A DNA stretch of 64,000 bases, taken from NCBI RefSeq assembly GCF_002163675.1, contig NZ_CP019334.1:754001-818000 (forward strand), in the 5' to 3' direction. Below, piece by piece: positions 10,827 through 19,750 of the stretch. Positions within the stretch are counted from its first letter, which is position 1, and every line of letters starts with the position of its first letter. A program made the translations under genes and the position numbers. The notes under the pieces were generated by a model. The model was given only the letters and a program-made list of their open reading frames with translations, ran no database searches and was not told where the DNA came from. Source of the stretch: Polaribacter sp. SA4-12 (GTDB taxonomy: Bacteria; Bacteroidota; Bacteroidia; Flavobacteriales; Flavobacteriaceae).

Positions 10827-13800
10827 ATGAAAATTTTAAAAATAGAATTACAAAATATAAATTCATTAAAATCGGCAGCTCCTATTGTTATCGATTTTGA
10901 AAACGATCAATTTAAAGATGTTGGTTTATATGCAATTACAGGTGCAACTGGCGCAGGAAAAACAACTGTTTTAGATGCTGTTACTATTGCTTTATATCAT
11001 AATGTACCTCGTTTTAATGGCACAAAAGGAACCTTGCATAATGTGGTTAGTCACGGTGCAAATGACGCTTTTAGTAGAATAACATTTGAAAATAATGATA
11101 TTGTTTACGAAGCAAGTTGGAGTATTCGTTTAGGATCTAGTACGGGTAAGAAACTTTTAAATCCGCAAGAAAAAGTAAGTTTAAAGAACCTAACAACAGG
11201 TGAAATTTTAGCAGATCAAAAAAGGAATTTACTTGTTGAAGTTATTAACGTAACGCAATTGAATTACAATCAGTTTTTGAGATCTGTAATGTTAGCACAA
11301 GGTGAATTTGCTTCTTTTTTAACGGCTAAAGGGCCAGAAAAAGGACGCTTATTAGAACAAATTACAGGAGAGCAGATTTATAAAAAAATTGGTCAAGGTA
11401 TTTTAGATAGAAAATCTAGCGAAGATGCTAAACTGAGAGAAATTCAATCTAAAATTAATGCTGATGATGTTTTATCCGAAGAAAGAAAAACGGAATTAAC
11501 AACAAAAGATAAAGAGATTGATGCTAAAATTATAGCAGCAGAAAAAGAAATTGCCAAAATTAATTTGATTGTTAGTTGGTATCAGAAATTTCAAGAGTTA
11601 ACAAAGGAATCTGAAAATTTAAATTCAAACTACGAGAAATTAGGTCTTTTTATTGAAAAGCATCGTGCTGAAATAGCGTTATTAGATTTAAATGAAAAGG
11701 CAGAACCTTTTAAAGAGCTGATTCAGAATTTTAATCGAAATGAAAAAAGTACTGTTGAAAAAGCAAATCAATTAAAAGAATTAGAAGCTCAATTAATATT
11801 ACTTAAACCAGAAATTGAACGCTTAACAGCACTTTCTAAAAAACAAGTTACTGAATTAGAAACTGCAGATAAAGAATTTTCGTCTTGGTTGCCAAAACTT
11901 GAATTGATTACTACTTTAGACAATCAATTTAAAAATGAAAACGAAAATATGCAAAAATCAACTCAGAAATTAGTTGAATTAAATGAGCAAATTGAGACAA
12001 GTAAAATTGAGAAGAAAAAATTAGTAGCTACATTAACTCAAACAGAAGCTACACTTAAAATTGACGAAGCATTTGTACTTAAAAACAAATTTTTAAAGGA
12101 AGTAGATTCAGAAATATCAAATTGGGCAAGTGAATTAACTACTTTAAAAGGGAGTAAAGAAACGCTAAAATTAGACTCCCAATTTATTATTAGTAAAAAG
12201 AAAGAAGTTGAAACAACTACTTCTGACTTAAAAAATCAGCAAGAAATTCTTGATAAAAAAGTAGCTGAACTAAAAGTAATTGAAACAGAGGTCTCAAAGG
12301 TTACAGAAGTATTATCAAAAAATAAATTAACGGATTTATTAGCTCAAAAAGAAGTATTAACTAAAGAAGAATCAAATTGGAAACAATTTAAAAACTTTGC
12401 AGAACACGCAGTAAAATTAGAGAAAAGTCAGACTGAATTATTAGAAAAACAAAAAGTCTTTGTAGTTGATTTAAAAGCAACATCAGAAAAAATAAAGGTA
12501 AAAAAAGCAGCCATTGATTTGCAAGAAAAGTCTGTATTAGATGCTACTAAAATATTAGAGTTAGAAAAAAGTGTTTTAAAATATGAAGCTGATCGTAAAA
12601 ACTTAATTGAAGGAGAACCTTGTGGTTTGTGCGGTTCTACAGAACATCCATTTACTGAACACTCAAAAATAATTGATGTTTCTAAAGCTGAATTAGAACT
12701 AAAATCTCGTCAAGAAAAATTAAAGTTATTCATTGATTCTAAAACGGAATTAGATAAAAAGGAAGTCGAATTAAGTACAAAAATAGAGCATTTAAAGACT
12801 CAAATAAATTCAATAATTGAAGAATTAAAAACGATTCAATTATCAGCAAAACAATTAGAATTGAATTGTGAATTAACAAATACAACTCAAATTGAAGCTT
12901 GTTTAAAATCAGTAAAAGAACAGATTGAAATTGTTGATGAAACTTTAAAAACGACACAGAAATTACAAGCTGAAAAAGATACATTATTAAATAGTCTTGA
13001 GTTACATCAAAAAGAAGAAAGTGCGTTGAAAACAATAATTGCAACACTTAATGAGAAGAATAAAAACTCAAATGCTACAATTGAAACGAAAAATGAATCA
13101 ATTATCAATTTAACCACAACGTGTTCGGTTTTAGAAAATGATTTAAAAACGAAACTGGCAAAATTCAACTACGAATTGCCTTTGGTTGAAGAAACAAATG
13201 TATTTATTCAGCAATTAAAAGAATTAACGACCAATTTTAATCAAAAGGAGAAGAATTTAGAGGCTTTAAAGGCAAGTATTACTGTTATTCATACAAATGA
13301 TAACAATATTAAAAAACAACTAGAAACCTACTTGAAAACTCAAAATGATTTAAACAAATCTATCTGTGAGGCTGATATTAAATTAGAGCAACTAAAAACG
13401 AAACGTATTGGTATTTTACCAATCAATATTTCTGTAGAAAGTAAAAGAGAAAGTTTACAATTACTCAATAAACAATTGATTGAAAAAGTTGAGAGAAGCA
13501 AAAAAGAATTACAGAAATTATTAGATTCAAAAACAGAAAAAGACACTTTAAAAGCTAAAAGTATAAATGAGCAAAAGGAATTAGGTGAAGAGTTAATTGC
13601 TTTAAATTCAGAATTAGAAGCTAAAATAAAAACAAGTGCTTTTGAATCTAAACAAGCAATTGAGAAAGCATTATTACCACAAGAAGCTAAATTAAAATAT
13701 ACTCAATACAAAGAAAGAATAAACGAAGCGAAGCTTAAATTAAAAGCTTTAAAAGAGGCTAATGTAAAAGCAATATCAGCTTTAAATGCATCTAAAAACT

Positions 13801-14480
13801 TTGAAACTTTAGAATCAGAAAGTAAAGTCGATTTAGTAAATTTTAAAATACAAAAAGACACTTTATCCGCTGAAAAAGGAGAAGTAAAAGAAGCGTTTAG
13901 AAAAGACCAAGAAATTAGAGATCGAAATAAAGAGGTATCCATAAAGATTGATGCACAAAACGAAATTTGTAAAGTTTGGAAAGAACTTTTTGCAATTATC
14001 GGTAACTCTAAAGATGCATTTAATGTATATGTACAGCGTTTAACGTTGAAACATTTATTAGACTTGGCGAATGTTCATTTATATAAATTGAATAAGCGGT
14101 ATTCTTTAAAAATGGAAGATAATTACAAACCAAAAGAAGAACTTAATTTTAATTTAATCGACCATTATCAAACGGATCAAGCGAGATTGGTAGATACTTC
14201 TAGTGGAGGAGAAAAATTTATAATTAGTTTGGCGTTGGCATTAGGATTGTCTGATTTAGCGAGTAAAAACGTAAAAATTGATTCCTTGTTTATTGATGAA
14301 GGTTTCGGGACTTTAGATAGCAATACGTTAGAAACCGTAATTTCTACCTTAGAAACGTTGCAATCTCAAGGAAAGATGATTGGAATTATATCACACGTAG
14401 AAAACTTAAAAGAACGTATTCCTACTCAAATACAAATTACAAAAAAGAACAATGGAGTTAGTGTAGTTGATATTTTATAG
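10827..14480 (+). CDS. sbcC: Exonuclease SbcCD subunit C (SMC-like ATPase)
   Basis: A 1217-residue ATPase that clamps DNA and drives the SbcD nuclease. Walker A GATGAGKTT is at 39-47. Long coiled coils flank a zinc hook CGLC at residues 599-602, midway along the protein as expected for Rad50/SbcC. The ABC signature SSGGE begins near residue 1125, and Walker B SLFIDEGFGTLD holds D1157 and E1158. All ATPase residues are intact. The coiled-coil part is very rich in Lys and Glu. It is the second gene of the sbcD-sbcC pair and is followed by a terminator. Confidence 0.97.
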   Translation: MKILKIELQNINSLKSAAPIVIDFENDQFKDVGLYAITGATGAGKTTVLDAVTIALYHNVPRFNGTKGTLHNVVSHGANDAFSRITFENNDIVYEASWSIRLGSSTGKKLLNPQEKVSLKNLTTGEILADQKRNLLVEVINVTQLNYNQFLRSVMLAQGEFASFLTAKGPEKGRLLEQITGEQIYKKIGQGILDRKSSEDAKLREIQSKINADDVLSEERKTELTTKDKEIDAKIIAAEKEIAKINLIVSWYQKFQELTKESENLNSNYEKLGLFIEKHRAEIALLDLNEKAEPFKELIQNFNRNEKSTVEKANQLKELEAQLILLKPEIERLTALSKKQVTELETADKEFSSWLPKLELITTLDNQFKNENENMQKSTQKLVELNEQIETSKIEKKKLVATLTQTEATLKIDEAFVLKNKFLKEVDSEISNWASELTTLKGSKETLKLDSQFIISKKKEVETTTSDLKNQQEILDKKVAELKVIETEVSKVTEVLSKNKLTDLLAQKEVLTKEESNWKQFKNFAEHAVKLEKSQTELLEKQKVFVVDLKATSEKIKVKKAAIDLQEKSVLDATKILELEKSVLKYEADRKNLIEGEPCGLCGSTEHPFTEHSKIIDVSKAELELKSRQEKLKLFIDSKTELDKKEVELSTKIEHLKTQINSIIEELKTIQLSAKQLELNCELTNTTQIEACLKSVKEQIEIVDETLKTTQKLQAEKDTLLNSLELHQKEESALKTIIATLNEKNKNSNATIETKNESIINLTTTCSVLENDLKTKLAKFNYELPLVEETNVFIQQLKELTTNFNQKEKNLEALKASITVIHTNDNNIKKQLETYLKTQNDLNKSICEADIKLEQLKTKRIGILPINISVESKRESLQLLNKQLIEKVERSKKELQKLLDSKTEKDTLKAKSINEQKELGEELIALNSELEAKIKTSAFESKQAIEKALLPQEAKLKYTQYKERINEAKLKLKALKEANVKAISALNASKNFETLESESKVDLVNFKIQKDTLSAEKGEVKEAFRKDQEIRDRNKEVSIKIDAQNEICKVWKELFAIIGNSKDAFNVYVQRLTLKHLLDLANVHLYKLNKRYSLKMEDNYKPKEELNFNLIDHYQTDQARLVDTSSGGEKFIISLALALGLSDLASKNVKIDSLFIDEGFGTLDSNTLETVISTLETLQSQGKMIGIISHVENLKERIPTQIQITKKNNGVSVVDIL

Positions 14481-14511
14481 AAACTATTTCAAATTAATTT
14501 TTATCACAAAT

Positions 14512-14544
14512 AAAAAGCTCAAGTTTAAAAACTTAAGCTTTTTT
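14512..14544 (+). terminator. Rho-independent terminator after sbcC
   Basis: Arms AAAAAGCTCAAGTTT and AAACTTAAGCTTTTT with one mismatch and a very short loop, then a T run. Nearly the same sequence as the terminator at 15001-15031. Confidence 0.85.
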
Positions 14545-14584
14545 GTATTGGTATAATTTTTGATTATCAGTAAATAAAAAAACT

Positions 14585-14980
14585 ATGAAAGAAAAATATA
14601 TTTTCCTCATTATCATCCTATCCGCTTTTACTTTTATTTCTTGTGATAAAGAAAATACTGCGCTTTCTTGCGTTTCTGTTGATAAAGTAGATAAAACATT
14701 TCCTCCTAAAATGTTAAAAGTAAATGAAGCTAATGAAATAGAATTTGAAATTTTAAATGAATGTGATGCTAATTATACCATTTTTGATTATGAAATTTCT
14801 GGAGACATAAAAAATATAAAAATAGAAGGATTAACAAAAAACAAACTTATTACTTCTAAAAATCTAACATTTAAAGTAATTGTTTTCCCAATAACTACTG
14901 GTTATGAAACGATAGGTTTTTTTATTAGAACTGATATAGGCCAAATGGCAGTTTCAGCTGGTATAGATGTAAATTATTAA
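14585..14980 (+). CDS. Small lipoprotein of unknown function
   Basis: A 131-residue protein with a lipoprotein signal: a Lys start, a hydrophobic run and the lipobox FISC, giving lipidation at Cys20. The mature part has two further cysteines (in LSCVS and NECDA) and alternates beta-prone residues, suggesting a small Ig-like or beta-sandwich domain. I recognise no family. It probably sits in the inner leaflet of the outer membrane facing the periplasm, or on the cell surface. It stands alone between two near-identical terminators, so it forms a one-gene unit. No ATG closer to the signal is available. Function unknown. Confidence 0.75.
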   Translation: MKEKYIFLIIILSAFTFISCDKENTALSCVSVDKVDKTFPPKMLKVNEANEIEFEILNECDANYTIFDYEISGDIKNIKIEGLTKNKLITSKNLTFKVIVFPITTGYETIGFFIRTDIGQMAVSAGIDVNY

Positions 14981-15000
14981 TTGAATCTTATATAAAACAA

Positions 15001-15031
15001 AAAAAGCTCAAGTTTTAAACTTGAGCTTTTT
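15001..15031. terminator. Bidirectional terminator between lipoprotein gene and typA
   Basis: AAAAAGCTCAAGTTT (15001-15015), a one-base centre, then AAACTTGAGCTTTTT form an almost perfect palindrome with T runs on both strands. It serves two converging genes. Confidence 0.88.
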
Positions 15032-15077
15032 AATTTTATATAAGTTTCATTCTTTATCAGAATGAATGCAATAGTAA

Positions 15078-16850
15078 TTATCCTTTAAAAACAATTTTAC
15101 GCATACGTAAACTTGCTGGAGTAACTTCTAAATACTCATCTGCTTTAATATATTCCATATTTTCCTCTAAAGAGAAATCTACTTTCGGTGCAATTTTCAT
15201 AGCTTCATCTGTACCAGATTTACGCATGTTTGTTAATTGCTTTCCTTTAATTAAGTTAACAGCCATCTCATCAGATTTACTGTTTTCTCCAATTACTTGA
15301 CCAATATAAATCTCTTGATTTACATCGATAAAGAAACGCCCTCTGTCTTGTAAACGGTTTAATGCATAAGCAGTTGCTTTACCAGCTGCAGAAGAAACAA
15401 TTGCTCCTTTTACTTCTTCAGTAAAATCTCCTTTATAAGGACCATATTCACTAAATCTGTGGTTAATAATTGCAGTACCAGCCGTTGCTGTTAAAATTCT
15501 GTTTCTTAAACCAATTAAACCTCTAGAAGGTATAGAAAACTCTAAATGTTGTAAATCACCTTTAGGTTCCATAATTAACATATCTCCTTTTCTAAGAGAT
15601 ACTAAGTTAATTGCTTTAGAAGCCATGTCTTCAGGTACATCGATAGACAATGTTTCCATTGGCTCATGTTTCTTACCATCTACCATTTTAATAATTACTT
15701 GTGGTCTTCCCACTTGTAATTCATATCCTTCTCTACGCATTGTTTCAATCAATACTGATAAGTGTAAAACTCCACGTCCGAAAACGTTAAATTTATCCTC
15801 AGAATCAGTAGTTTCAACTTTTAATGCAAGATTTTTTTCTAATTCTTTGAACAGTCTGTCACGAATATGACGAGATGTTACAAATTTACCTTCTTTACCA
15901 AAGAAAGGAGAATTGTTAATTGTAAACAACATACTCATTGTAGGTTGGTCAATTTCTGTTCTTGGTAATGCTTCTGGGTTTTCTAAATCTGCAATTGTAT
16001 CACCAATTTCAAATCCTTCAAGACCTGTAATAGCACAAATATCCCCACAAGGAACTTTTTCTACTTGAACTTTACCCATTCCTTCGAATACGTGCAATTC
16101 TTTAATTCTCACTTTTTTATTAGTTCCGTCAGCTTTACATAACATGTATTCTTTACCAACTTCTAAATCTCCACGGAAAATACGTCCAATAGCAATTCTT
16201 CCTGTAAATTTAGAAAAATCTAAAGAAGTAATTTGCATTTGTGGTGTACCTTCATTGTATTTAGTTGCTGGTATAGATTCTAAAACAGCATCCAATAATG
16301 GAATAATGTTATCAGTTTCGTTTCTCCAATCAGTACTCATCCAATTGTTTTTTGCAGAACCATAAACAGTTGCAAAATCTAATTGATCTTCAGTAGCTTC
16401 TAATGCAAACATTAAATCGAAAACTTTTTCATGAACGATATCAGGAGTACAGTTTTCTTTATCTACTTTATTTACAACAACAATAGGAGTTAATCCTAAA
16501 GCTAAGGCTTTACCTAATACAAAACGAGTTTGTGGCATTGGCCCTTCAAATGCATCAACTAATAATAAAACACCATCAGCCATTTTTAAAACACGCTCTA
16601 CTTCACCACCAAAATCGGCGTGACCAGGAGTATCAATTACGTTGATTTTTGTTCCTTTGTACTGAATAGAAACGTTTTTAGAAAGAATTGTAATTCCTCT
16701 TTCACGTTCTAAATCGTTATTATCTAACAATAAATCTGTACGTTCTTTACGTTCGTCTAAAATTTTTGCTTGATCTATAATTTTATCTACTAAGGTTGTC
16801 TTACCGTGATCGACATGGGCTATAATAGCGATATTTCTAATTGGTTGCAT
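15078..16850 (-). CDS. typA: Ribosome-associated GTPase TypA/BipA
   Basis: A 590-residue translational GTPase related to EF-G and LepA, which binds the 70S ribosome and helps assembly and growth under stress. The G motifs are intact: G1 AHVDHGKTT at 10-18, switch I RERGITI at about 50-56, G3 [14 protein letters not shown] at about 74-87, and G4 NKVDKE at about 128-133. Domain II, an EF-G-like alpha/beta domain and the TypA-specific C-terminus ([11 protein letters not shown] region) follow. Full length for the family. It is transcribed alone from a clear promoter with a very short leader. Confidence 0.97.
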   Translation of the reverse strand: MQPIRNIAIIAHVDHGKTTLVDKIIDQAKILDERKERTDLLLDNNDLERERGITILSKNVSIQYKGTKINVIDTPGHADFGGEVERVLKMADGVLLLVDAFEGPMPQTRFVLGKALALGLTPIVVVNKVDKENCTPDIVHEKVFDLMFALEATEDQLDFATVYGSAKNNWMSTDWRNETDNIIPLLDAVLESIPATKYNEGTPQMQITSLDFSKFTGRIAIGRIFRGDLEVGKEYMLCKADGTNKKVRIKELHVFEGMGKVQVEKVPCGDICAITGLEGFEIGDTIADLENPEALPRTEIDQPTMSMLFTINNSPFFGKEGKFVTSRHIRDRLFKELEKNLALKVETTDSEDKFNVFGRGVLHLSVLIETMRREGYELQVGRPQVIIKMVDGKKHEPMETLSIDVPEDMASKAINLVSLRKGDMLIMEPKGDLQHLEFSIPSRGLIGLRNRILTATAGTAIINHRFSEYGPYKGDFTEEVKGAIVSSAAGKATAYALNRLQDRGRFFIDVNQEIYIGQVIGENSKSDEMAVNLIKGKQLTNMRKSGTDEAMKIAPKVDFSLEENMEYIKADEYLEVTPASLRMRKIVFKG

Positions 16851-16872
16851 TTGTGTATTCTTAAATTTCGTG

Positions 16873-16905
16873 CAAAAGTAGTTGATTATTTGTGATTTAT
16901 CGCAA
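16873..16905 (-). promoter_or_regulatory. typA: typA promoter
   Basis: On the minus strand: -33 TTG (16903-16905), 22 nt, then -7 TACTTTTG (16873-16880), matching TAnnTTTG. The predicted start lies about 15 nt before the ATG at 16850. Confidence 0.7.
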
Positions 16906-16949
16906 TTCTATATATAAATTTTAGATTGCAATAAATTATTGATTGGCTA

Positions 16950-17072
16950 AATGCTATTAAATAGTGACGTTAGCGATTGAAATAGCATCCTTTTTTGAAG
17001 AATGATAGAAAGATATAACCTTTCGACTTTTCGCAAGATAAATCTTAAGCGCTACCTGATAGAAAATGCGCT
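16950..17072. repeat. Dispersed intergenic repeat, copy A
   Basis: ATGCTATT (16950-16957) and AATAGCAT (16981-16988) form inverted arms, then CCTTTTTTG, AAAGATATA (17010-17018) and an AT-rich tail. The stretch TAGCGATTGAAATAG.ATCCTTTTTT followed by AAAGATATA closely parallels the minus-strand sequence at 46041-45908 (TAGCCCTGATTGAAACGG, then AATCCTTTTTTT, then AAAGATATA). The shared core and its intergenic position mark both as copies of one element. Confidence 0.5.
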
Positions 17073-17362
17073 TATTTTTCTTTATAATCTTCTTTAAATG
17101 CTGAAGGTAAAATATCTGGTATTAGTTTAATTAAAAGTGGTAATAGCAAAGCGCCTCCAGGAAGTAAAAAGACTGTTAATGAAGGAATCGCTTTACAAAT
17201 ATCTAGTAATTGTTCTTTAACTTTTACTTTTTCTTCTTCGGATAAATTAGAATGAGTCGCTTTTTTAATTAATGAAACAGCTTCTTTACTTTCTCTAAGC
17301 TCTTGACCAAGTCTTTGCTTGTTTCTAATTAATAAAAGTTTTATTTCGTCTAGAGTATTCAT
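17072..17362 (-). CDS. LETM1-like domain protein
   Basis: A 96-residue soluble protein. The C-terminal part (VFLLPGGALLLPLLIKLIP, residues about 63-81, then LPSAF) matches the conserved core of the LETM1-like ribosome-binding domain, known from mitochondrial LETM1/Mdm38. The N-terminal 60 residues are charged and helical. Here the domain stands alone, without the membrane segments of the eukaryotic protein. Its ATG overlaps the stop of the proline dehydrogenase gene by one base (TAATG), so the two are translationally coupled. Role unknown; binding to ribosomes or membranes is an inference from the family. Confidence 0.78.
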   Translation of the reverse strand: MNTLDEIKLLLIRNKQRLGQELRESKEAVSLIKKATHSNLSEEEKVKVKEQLLDICKAIPSLTVFLLPGGALLLPLLIKLIPDILPSAFKEDYKEK

Positions 17363-18525
17363 TATAATAATTTTCTTCTCTTTCTTTCCGTTTTAATAAG
17401 ATTTAATTCTCTACTTGTTTGTCCTGCAACTGAAGTATTTTCTTCTGCTCTTCTTATTAAATATGGCATAACATCTCTTACAGGGCCAAAAGGAACGTAT
17501 TTAGCAACATTAAAACCATCTTTAGATAAATTGTAACTAATATGATCACTCATGCCATATAATTGCCCAAACCACAAGCGTTCATCGTTTACTGCAATTC
17601 CTTTTTCTTCTGCAAGTTCTTTTACTAAAAGAGAGCTATTTTCATTATGAGTTCCGGCAAATAGACTCATTTTAGGATGTTCCATCATATATTTAATGGC
17701 ATCATCATAATTGTCATCTGTAGCTTGCTTGTCTGTACAAATGGTAGAAGGATATCCTTTTTCTTCAGCTCTTTCGCGCTCTTTTTCCATATAAGCACCT
17801 CTAACGATCTTCATTCCAATGTAAAAACCTTTTTCTTTTGCTTTTTGATGCAATGCTTTTAGGTAAACCATTCTGTCATGACGATACATTTGCAAAGTAC
17901 TAAAAATAAGAGCTTTGTCTTTATTGTAGATTTCCATTAAGCTTTCGATTAATTCATCTGCAGCAGTTTGCATCCAACTTTCTTCTGCATCAATTAAAAT
18001 AGGAACATCTTTTTCTAAAGCTGATTTACAAACTGTATGATAACGTTCTACAACTCTTAACCATTCTGATTTTTCATCTACAGTTAACTCCTTTTTTTCT
18101 GTTACTTTTTGATATAAAGCAAATCTACCAAAGCCTGTAGGTTTAAAAACTGCAAACGGAATTGATATTTTCTCTTGACCAAAGTTGATGATTTTTAAAA
18201 TCTTTTTTAAAGTAAGATCAAATTCTTCTTCGTTCTCCTTCCCTTCTACAGAGTAATCTAGCACAGAAGAAACTCCTTTCGTGTACATCCTCTCAATAGT
18301 TGGTAAACAATCTTCTTCTGTAACTCCACCACAAAAATGGTCGAATACGGTTGACCTTATTAAACCTTCTACTGGTAAATGCGCTTTTAAAGCAAAATTG
18401 GTTACTGCTGTACCAATTCTTACCATAGGTTCATTTTGAATCATTCTAAAAAGAAAATAAGCGCGTTCTAACTCTGAATCTGACTTTAAGGAAAAAGCTA
18501 TTTCTGTATTATCAAAAAGTTTCAT
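17362..18525 (-). CDS. Proline dehydrogenase
   Basis: A 387-residue FAD enzyme that oxidises proline to pyrroline-5-carboxylate and feeds electrons to the respiratory chain. The TIM-barrel PRODH domain is seen through VPILIDAEESWMQ, MKIVRGAYMEKER, FAGTHN and the substrate-binding helix YLIRRAEENTSV near the C-terminus, with the paired Arg residues that hold the proline carboxylate. The frame extends upstream to 18597, but the ATG at 18525 (MKLFDNTEIAF) starts the conserved region and lies just after a -7-like box TATATTTG (18546-18553). The P5C dehydrogenase partner is not adjacent. Coupled to the LETM1-like gene. Confidence 0.94.
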   Translation of the reverse strand: MKLFDNTEIAFSLKSDSELERAYFLFRMIQNEPMVRIGTAVTNFALKAHLPVEGLIRSTVFDHFCGGVTEEDCLPTIERMYTKGVSSVLDYSVEGKENEEEFDLTLKKILKIINFGQEKISIPFAVFKPTGFGRFALYQKVTEKKELTVDEKSEWLRVVERYHTVCKSALEKDVPILIDAEESWMQTAADELIESLMEIYNKDKALIFSTLQMYRHDRMVYLKALHQKAKEKGFYIGMKIVRGAYMEKERERAEEKGYPSTICTDKQATDDNYDDAIKYMMEHPKMSLFAGTHNENSSLLVKELAEEKGIAVNDERLWFGQLYGMSDHISYNLSKDGFNVAKYVPFGPVRDVMPYLIRRAEENTSVAGQTSRELNLIKTERKRRKLL

Positions 18526-18613
18526 ACTATAACGATTTAGTAAAACAAATATAGCGATTGATTGGTAATAATTGAATAATTTATTTTTAATTTGCACTCC
18601 TAATAAATTATAA

Positions 18614-19672
18614 ATGAAATCTATTCAAGCCGTAACGTATCCTGTTCATTTTCAACACAAAGCATACGAAAAACTTTCTAATTTAGTTGAAGAAAACAAC
18701 TATTCTACCATCTTTATTCTGGTAGATGAGAATACTATGGAGCATTGTTATCCGAAATTTATTCCAAATTTTGCTACAGATAAACGTATTGAGGTAATAG
18801 AAATTGAATCTGGAGAAATAAATAAGAACATTGAAACGTGTATTGGTGTTTGGAATGCAATCACTGAATTAGGTGGAGATAGAAAAAGTTTAGTAATCAC
18901 TTTAGGTGGTGGCGTAATTACAGATTTAGGTGGTTTTGTTGCTTCTTGTTTTAAACGTGGAATCGATTTTGTAAACATACCTACTACTTTATTATCTATG
19001 GTTGATGCTTCTGTTGGAGGAAAAACTGGAGTTGATTTAGGTGTGTTAAAAAATCAGATTGGTTTGTTTGCAAATCCTCAAATGGTAATTGTTGATACTG
19101 ATTATTTAACGACAGTTACAGACAGAGAAATTAAATCTGGAACAGCAGAAATCATTAAATACGGTATTACGTACGACCTTAAACTATTCAATGAGATAAA
19201 AGACAATAAAGGTTTAGAAATTAACGATTTAATATATCGTTCTATAGAGATTAAAAACGAAGTTGTATTACAAGATCCTAAAGAACAAAACTTAAGAAAG
19301 ATTTTAAATTTCGGTCATACTTTAGGTCATGCTATTGAATCTTTTTATCTAGAATCTGAAGATAAAGAGAACCTAACTCATGGTGAAGCAATTGCAATCG
19401 GAATGGTTTGTGAAAGTTTTATGTCTTCTAAATTATTAGGATTTCCTACAGAGAACGTAAGTGAAATAAAAGATGTTATTTTATCAATCTATAATAAAAC
19501 GAATCTTTTAAAAGAAGATTTTTCTGACATTATGGAGTTGTTAAAACACGATAAGAAAAATGTAAACGGACAAGTAAACTTTGTTTTATTAGACGATTAC
19601 GAAAGCCATAAATTAGATTGTAAAGTTTCTGAAGAGCTGATTATTGAAAGTATGGAGTTTTATAACTCATAG
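18614..19672 (+). CDS. aroB: 3-dehydroquinate synthase
   Basis: A 352-residue NAD- and metal-dependent enzyme, second step of the shikimate pathway, turning DAHP into 3-dehydroquinate. The nucleotide-binding glycines are in TLGGGVITDLGGFVAS (about 94-109). PTTLLSMVDASVGGKTGVD (about 119-137) and the zinc ligands in NFGHTLGHAIE and THGEAIAIGM are all present. Full length for the family. It is divergent from proline dehydrogenase with 88 bp between the ATGs, and no other aro gene lies nearby. It ends at a strong bidirectional terminator. Confidence 0.97.
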   Translation: MKSIQAVTYPVHFQHKAYEKLSNLVEENNYSTIFILVDENTMEHCYPKFIPNFATDKRIEVIEIESGEINKNIETCIGVWNAITELGGDRKSLVITLGGGVITDLGGFVASCFKRGIDFVNIPTTLLSMVDASVGGKTGVDLGVLKNQIGLFANPQMVIVDTDYLTTVTDREIKSGTAEIIKYGITYDLKLFNEIKDNKGLEINDLIYRSIEIKNEVVLQDPKEQNLRKILNFGHTLGHAIESFYLESEDKENLTHGEAIAIGMVCESFMSSKLLGFPTENVSEIKDVILSIYNKTNLLKEDFSDIMELLKHDKKNVNGQVNFVLLDDYESHKLDCKVSEELIIESMEFYNS

Positions 19673-19696
19673 ACAAACCTTCAAATTAAACATAAA

Positions 19697-19731
19697 AAGA
19701 AACCCTATCATTTTAAATGATAGGGTTTCTT
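19697..19731. terminator. Bidirectional terminator between aroB and the receptor gene
   Basis: Two perfect 17-nt arms, 19697-19713 and 19715-19731 (AAGAAACCCTATCATTT and its complement), around one base, between converging genes. Confidence 0.9.
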
Positions 19732-19750
19732 CTTTAAAATATGTTCGTTT

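Noticed and set aside
12739..13047. 102-codon frame antisense to sbcC
   Set aside because: Composed almost only of Leu, Phe, Ile and Ser, the mirror of Lys/Glu coiled coil.
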